DNA from: Polymyxa betae | Taxonomy: Eukaryota; Endomyxa; Phytomyxea; Plasmodiophorida; Plasmodiophoridae | Direction of reading: 5' to 3' | Assembly: GCA_003693705.1 (NCBI GenBank) | Contig: RBZT01000102.1 | Span: 17,332-62,405, forward strand | DNA length: 45,074 nt | Shown here: piece after piece, positions 41,581 through 45,074 of the stretch | Numbering within the stretch: position 1 is the first letter of the stretch | Layout of the letters: every line of letters starts with the position of its first letter | Made by a program: the position numbers and the translations under genes | The notes under the pieces: generated by a model | Databases searched by the model: none | Told to the model about the DNA's origin: nothing | What the model saw: only the letters and a program-made list of their open reading frames with translations

Positions 41581-41596
41581 GAAGTGAGACATCAAT

Positions 41597-41750
41597 TATG
41601 ATAACTTTTAAGGGTTGCTTCAAAAGTAAAGGCGTCTGTATCAATGGTCGCCCAGTTCAGCTCAGAGCCATTGAACCGGTGTCCAACAAAGCCTAAAGGT
41701 TGATGCCTTTGTTCATGAATCGATTTATTTAAATCTTCTATTGGAATTTG
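41597..41750 (-). pseudogene. gypsy pol RNase H start, 5' part of the interrupted gene
   Basis: Minus strand reads 'LTQIPIEDLNKSIHEQRHQP' then 'LGFVGHRFNGSELNWATIDT' and 'DAFTFEATLKSYH'. This matches the beginning of gypsy RNase H ('eQrHxPLaFlsxxFxgxxxxWxtxekEAfai'), and 39815-38552 carries the remainder. Upstream RT is absent because the LINE fragment begins at about 41.8 kb. Confidence 0.75.
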
Positions 41751-41811
41751 AGTAAGAGACTGGTTCAAGTAGGAAAATTGCGGAAAAAAATTGCGGGAAT
41801 AGAAATTCCAG

Positions 41812-43299
41812 TTAAAAAGTAGCAGCCTCCGGAAATGGCGGCACCGCGGTTTCGTGATAGCGGAGCCTCCATTTCCGGGGCTGCGCGCTGTTTCTCTGCT
41901 GCCGTCTTGGCGTCTCTGGGTTGGCAGTTTCGAGCGACCATGTCCTCATCATGTTCCAGCTGAGCCAGCGGAAGCTTCCACACCTGTCTGCAGCACTCCT
42001 TTTACCAAGCGCCGTGGGAGGAAGCCGAAATCCCAAACCGGGAGCAATATCCGTAGGTCCACGTCGTGATCATAGGGGATTGGCTGGCCATGGAGGATGA
42101 GACCGGAGAGTGCAGTAGCATGGGATCGCGGCCCAGTGACAGAGCACTTGGCAGTGTTGTAACGGAATCCGCGGCGTGTCGCGCATTGTTCGCATTCTGC
42201 GAGTTGGAGTTGAAACCTGCGGATACAGAACGCTTGGGCGTTGCCCAGCAGAGTATTGTCCTCGGCATAGGCGACGAATGAGGTGGCAGTGCCGCAAAGT
42301 GCTGTTGATCCGTCCCGGAATTCTACAATCCGCCGTAGTAGGGGGTCGATGAACAGGTTGAACAGGAGAGTTGAGAGGACAGCGCCCTGGAGGATGCCAA
42401 CCTTGAGTTCGATGGGGTCTAAGTACATGTCGCGGAGGCGGATGATGGCAGATGTCTTTTCGAAGAGAGATATGAGGACTTGTACCATTTTAGGAGCGAG
42501 ACCGGACAGTAACAGGTCAGACCAGAGGAAGGAGCGATGAACCGAATCGTAAGCTTTTTGGATGTCGAGGAGGACAGCTGCCGGTGGTGAGTTGGCGCGT
42601 TTAGTCACGTGTAGGGTCTCGGCGGCGATAGCTGCGGCGTCGGCTGCCCCGACATTGGCTTGCAATCCGCATTGTAGTGGGTGGCATATGAGGGCATGGT
42701 CTTTGAGGAGGTAGTTGCGGAGGATCTTCTCATATAACTTCCTTGGATGCGATATCAGCGCGATCGGTTGGTAGTTTGCGGGATCGCTTTTGGCTCCTTT
42801 CTTGTGGATTAAAGTAGTTTGTGCTGTGCGCCAAATTGTAGGTGTTATTGAATGTTCAAAGCATGCTGAGAACAGCGACTTCAGCATGAGTGCGGAATCG
42901 CGTGGTGCGCATGCGAAGAGGGATAGCGGGAGTTGGTCGAGTCCGAGCGATTTACCTTTAGGGCATTTCTCGATCACGTCGACCAGTTGGAGCTCAGCAG
43001 CGGCTTGATTGAAGGGGTTCGGAGTAGAGTAGTAGTCCTTGGAGTGCTGAAGCGATGAGCTGGTCCGTCGCCGGGATGGGATCTGTAGGACGGTGGAGTC
43101 CGGAGTAGATCGAGGTGTAGAAGTCCAGGAATCCGTCCGGTGTTGGTTCTTCATCTGCATTAGATGTAGGCCTGGAGAGCTGCGTGAGCTTTTGCCGCGT
43201 CGCAATGGCAATGACGACATCATGAAGTTCCTTGACGAAAATCGGGAGGAACAGAAGAAAATGCGAGGAAGCGAAGTTGCAGTTTATGCAGAGGTTCAT
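41812..43299 (-). pseudogene. LINE-type reverse transcriptase fragment
   Basis: The main frame (43223 to 41949) has 'CPKGKSLGLDQLPLSLF' (RT motif 0/1), 'IWRTAQTTLIHKKGAKSDP' and 'ANYQPIALISHPRKLYEKIL', then 'AVLLDIQKAYDSVHRSFLW' (motif A, Asp), 'VGILQGAVLSTLLFNLFI' (motif B), 'SFVAYAEDNTLLG' (motif C) and 'RRGFRYNTAKCSVTG'. The catalytic box is YAED instead of YADD. The N-terminal lead-in reads in another frame upstream ('PTPDGFLDFYTSIYSGLHRP', 43170-43110), with a frameshift near 43010. The remainder after 41949 continues out of frame to about 41812. No endonuclease domain and no poly(A) tract are seen; the copy is 5'- and probably 3'-truncated. Confidence 0.85.
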
Positions 43300-43305
43300 G
43301 TCTAA

Positions 43306-43760
43306 TCAGTTAAGATGGCTGGTTATGATTTCCAGAGATAATCTAGAATAGAGTCCCGCTTGCGTTTTACAGCCTCCCCTGGTATTGCTTGTGCTTCTTC
43401 TATCTCCCCCCTGCCTTGCCTTGCGTCGGATGTTATCAACGTCAAGTTCGTCATTGTCATTTAGATGAATGAACATATTGTGCAAAATGAAGCAGGCTCG
43501 AATCTCTCGCGACATCTGTTTCACTGCAACCTTTTTCGGTCTGTTGTTGCATTTTTTCGTTGTTAATATTGCCTTTCTGATTGAGAACGGATTTGAAGAT
43601 GCGAAATCGGTTCTTTAATCTTCCAAGGGTAATTTCAACAGTCATGCTGGTTTGAGAATGCAGATGATTATAGTTTGTTTCCTTTCTGGTCATACCATCG
43701 TGTATCTCGTATGGAATCATACAGTGGCGTCTAGCTAAATCCAGCGGAGCGCCGAGCGTA
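43306..43760 (-). pseudogene. Harbinger-like transposase C-terminal fragment
   Basis: Minus strand reads 'LDLARRHCMIPYEIHDG', then 'TNYNHLHSQTSMTVEITLGR' with 'LKNRFRIFKSV' (VExxfGRLKxRF, the catalytic Glu motif of DDE_4). After a frameshift near 43500 comes 'SREIRACFILHNMFIHLNDN' and 'NIRRKARQG', the usual C-terminal end. The first and second Asp motifs are lost, cut off at about 43760, where the upstream region of the C2H2-MULE gene begins. The LINE fragment starts 7 bp beyond the other end. Confidence 0.8.
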
Positions 43761-43935
43761 CAAATTCCAAAAATGTAAAAATATAAACTGCGCTCTGCGA
43801 GTGAGACTTACTGTATGGGTTACGTCTTCTCTTAGGTTTCTGACAGCTAACAAAAGAATCCCTTCTCTCGCGACTGCTGCTCCTTGCTTTCGTCGTTCGC
43901 TCTCTCCACGCTTGTTTTCTTCATATCCGCCTATC

Positions 43936-45074
43936 ATGTCGTGGACAACGACTTGTCCGATTGAGTCGTGGGGCAAGACGTTTGCCAAACGGTTTAACCT
44001 CGATCGGCATCTTGAAACGGTTCATTCAGTGTCGCAAGAGAAATTCATCTGCACCCTGTGCAGCAAAGCTATGAAGAATAAGGTTTCGTTAAATAGGCAT
44101 CGTTCTCGATGTCTTGCTACTGATGCAAGATTGCAAGTGGCGAAATTCAGTTGCCCATTTTGCGAAGAAATGATCTCAACATTCATTTTGCTGCAAAACC
44201 ACATTCTCCAGGTTTGAATCAACGACAGTGACAACGGTTTAATCACGGCAATGTAATCATTATCATACAGGAACATCCTGAATCTCCTATTGAAGAAGAG
44301 TGCCATCATTTTCCTGATCATGATTCCTTCAAAGAGTGGAAGGACTCTTTGCTTGATCGCTTCAACGCGCAATATGCCTCGTTGAATTCCAGATTCGTCA
44401 AAGAAGCAGGGAAATTCTACCAGACGTTCGTCTGCAGGCGATCATGTGAGACTTCTTCTGAACAAAAACAGTACACTCTCGGAGATAAATCCAATAATAA
44501 CGCACGACCTTCTCGAAGCAAAGCATCATGTAAATTAGATCAAGCTTGCTCTTCTCGCATATTCGCCCTTACGCTCCCGGATGGCCGAGTGTCTGCTCGT
44601 TACATTCAGATGCATACAGGTCATTATCCGACAAACGCTGAAGAGCTCCAGCATCTTCGCCTCTCGGCCTTTATTCGGCGAAAGATAACCATGCAGCTCT
44701 TGAACAAGGTCGAGGAACGATCGATTGTCCGCTCAATCAATCGTTCCTTAAGAAGCAGGGACGACCGAGATGATAATTTATTGGTAATGGGTTTGAATCT
44801 CTGGGCTAAATTTGATTTTTAAGCAGCAGTCTAACCGTAACGACTGGATCACTGTCAAAGATGTTAGGAATTTGCAAGCTCGTCTGCAAGGCCGGGGAAA
44901 TGATGCCATTCGTACTGATATCTATATCATGGCTTTACAAGAGGAATGTTATAATCCGGTGCTCTGCTACAAGCGTAAACTTCCAATGGTTGTTTTTGGA
45001 TCTCTCTAACGTAAGTTCAGCTGCTGGTGTCACTGATACGACAGATTTTGGTTTCAGCCAACAGGAATTCTTTT
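43936..45074 (+). CDS. C2H2 zinc-finger MULE-type transposase, N-terminal part (runs off the edge)
   Basis: Exon 1 from ATG 43936 encodes C2H2-type fingers: 'KTFAKRFNLDRHLETVH' (second Cys replaced by Trp in CPIESW), 'FICTLCSKAMKNKVSLNRHR' and 'SCPFCEEMISTFILLQNHIL'. Intron 44212-44270 (GT-AG, 59 nt) joins in frame to 'QEHPESPIEEECHFP', which supplies the last His of finger three. Exon 2 has 'FKEWKDSLLDRFNAQY', 'CSSRIFALTLPDGRVSARYI' and 'HTGHYPTNAEELQHLRLS', the N-terminal pattern of C2H2-MULE transposases. Intron two is 44784-44826 (about 43 nt), then 'NDWITVKDVRNLQARLQ' and 'NPVLCYKRK'. A stop at 45007 or a third intron (GTAAGT at 45011 to TTTCAG) follows. An upstream in-frame extension to 43801 exists. 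The catalytic domain lies outside the window. Confidence 0.7.
44212..44270 (+). other. intron 1 of the C2H2-MULE gene (59 nt)
   Basis: Starts GTTTGA after CAG and ends ATACAG before GAACAT. Splicing in phase 0 completes the third finger as C-x2-C...H-x4-H, strong evidence that it is a real intron. Confidence 0.82.
44784..44826 (+). other. intron 2 of the C2H2-MULE gene (about 43 nt)
   Basis: GTAATG follows TTATTG, and the acceptor is one of three tandem AG sites (AAG, CAG, CAG) at 44823, 44826 or 44829. All three keep the frame into 'NDWITVKDVRNL', so the exact end is open by three or six bases. Confidence 0.65.

Larger units (their letters stand above)
39816..41596 (+). mobile_element. tyrosine-recombinase (Crypton-like) element inserted in gypsy RNase H
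   Basis: Limits are inferred from the interrupted gypsy gene: its reading stops near 41596-41610 (..TFEATLKSYH) and resumes near 39815 (LLHMPVPFHLYT..). Placing these two together restores the normal RNase H spacing. The insert is therefore about 1.78 kb and holds one intact ORF, the YR gene at 40148-41344. AATT occurs at both junctions (about 39813 and 41594) and may be the crossover core. Near the ends are a 14-bp inverted repeat (39933-39946 and 40085-40098) and a 75-nt imperfect hairpin (41506-41580). No RT or transposase is present, which fits Crypton rather than DIRS elements. Confidence 0.72.

Noticed and set aside
42066-43305. Plus-strand ORFs of 70-85 codons
   Set aside because: Antisense shadows of the LINE reverse transcriptase.
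1-45074. tRNA or rRNA genes
   Set aside because: I saw no cloverleaf with A and B boxes and no rRNA core motifs; a tRNA scan would settle it.

Overview
The window is eukaryotic and looks like a transposable-element graveyard. Short spliceosomal-type introns (59 nt and about 43 nt, GT-AG), LTR and LINE retrotransposons, pogo/Harbinger/MULE/CACTA-type DNA transposons and plant-type telomeric motifs (CCCTAAA) are visible. There is no bacterial gene organisation, and I recognise no host housekeeping gene, rRNA or tRNA. The families (NDC10/GCR1-type tyrosine recombinase, DUF6818 SANT-like protein, oomycete/fungal-type Ty3/gypsy pol, C2H2-MULE transposase) fit a chytrid-like fungus, an oomycete or an alga. 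The sequence does not settle which. All family calls are from remembered family patterns, not from a search.

Layout, left to right. 0.67-1.29 kb: Ty1/copia-type gag remnant. 1.46-1.80 kb: decayed piece of a tyrosine recombinase (YR) whose intact relative lies at 40.1-41.3 kb. 2.6-4.0 kb: a near full-length but frameshifted YR of a second lineage. 5.7-6.3 kb: decayed pogo-like DDE transposase. 6.3-7.3 kb: four related palindromes with telomere-like motifs inside a 971-bp inverted-repeat-bounded segment. 7.3-9.0 kb: a decayed DDE_4-type transposase and a DUF6818 SANT-like gene, divergently oriented around an 81-bp tandem repeat. 9.7-12.0 kb: a third YR lineage (NDC10-like with GCR1_C tail). 12.3-18.2 kb: a complete but dead Ty3/gypsy element with both LTRs and a CGAA target duplication. 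19.1-19.9 kb: short pogo/Tigger-like element. 20.5-22.9 kb: Harbinger-like element with two convergent genes. 25.5-27.1 kb: a second such convergent pair. 28.0-30.0 kb: TNP2/CACTA-type transposase with a zinc motif. 30.2-31.6 kb: an ATC-rich satellite with higher-order structure. 34.4-34.9 kb: a fourth YR lineage. 36.6-39.8 kb: joined fragments of at least two, probably three, Ty3/gypsy pol genes. 39.8-41.6 kb: an apparently intact YR element. 41.8-43.3 kb: LINE reverse transcriptase. 43.3-43.75 kb: Harbinger C-terminus. 43.9 kb to the right edge: the start of a C2H2 zinc-finger/MULE gene that still splices correctly.

The most informative feature is the YR element at about 39.82-41.60 kb. It carries the longest intact recombinase ORF (398 aa), is surrounded by AT-rich decayed sequence, and sits inside the RNase H region of an older gypsy pol. 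Homology to that pol stops at one junction and resumes at the other, so the ends of the element can be read from the host ORF. Four YR lineages (five loci) in 45 kb is unusual and suggests a genome rich in Crypton-like elements. Genes of the same element act together: transposase plus SANT/NAM-like DNA-binding partner in the Harbinger-like pairs, and Gag-protease-RT-RNase H-integrase in the gypsy element.
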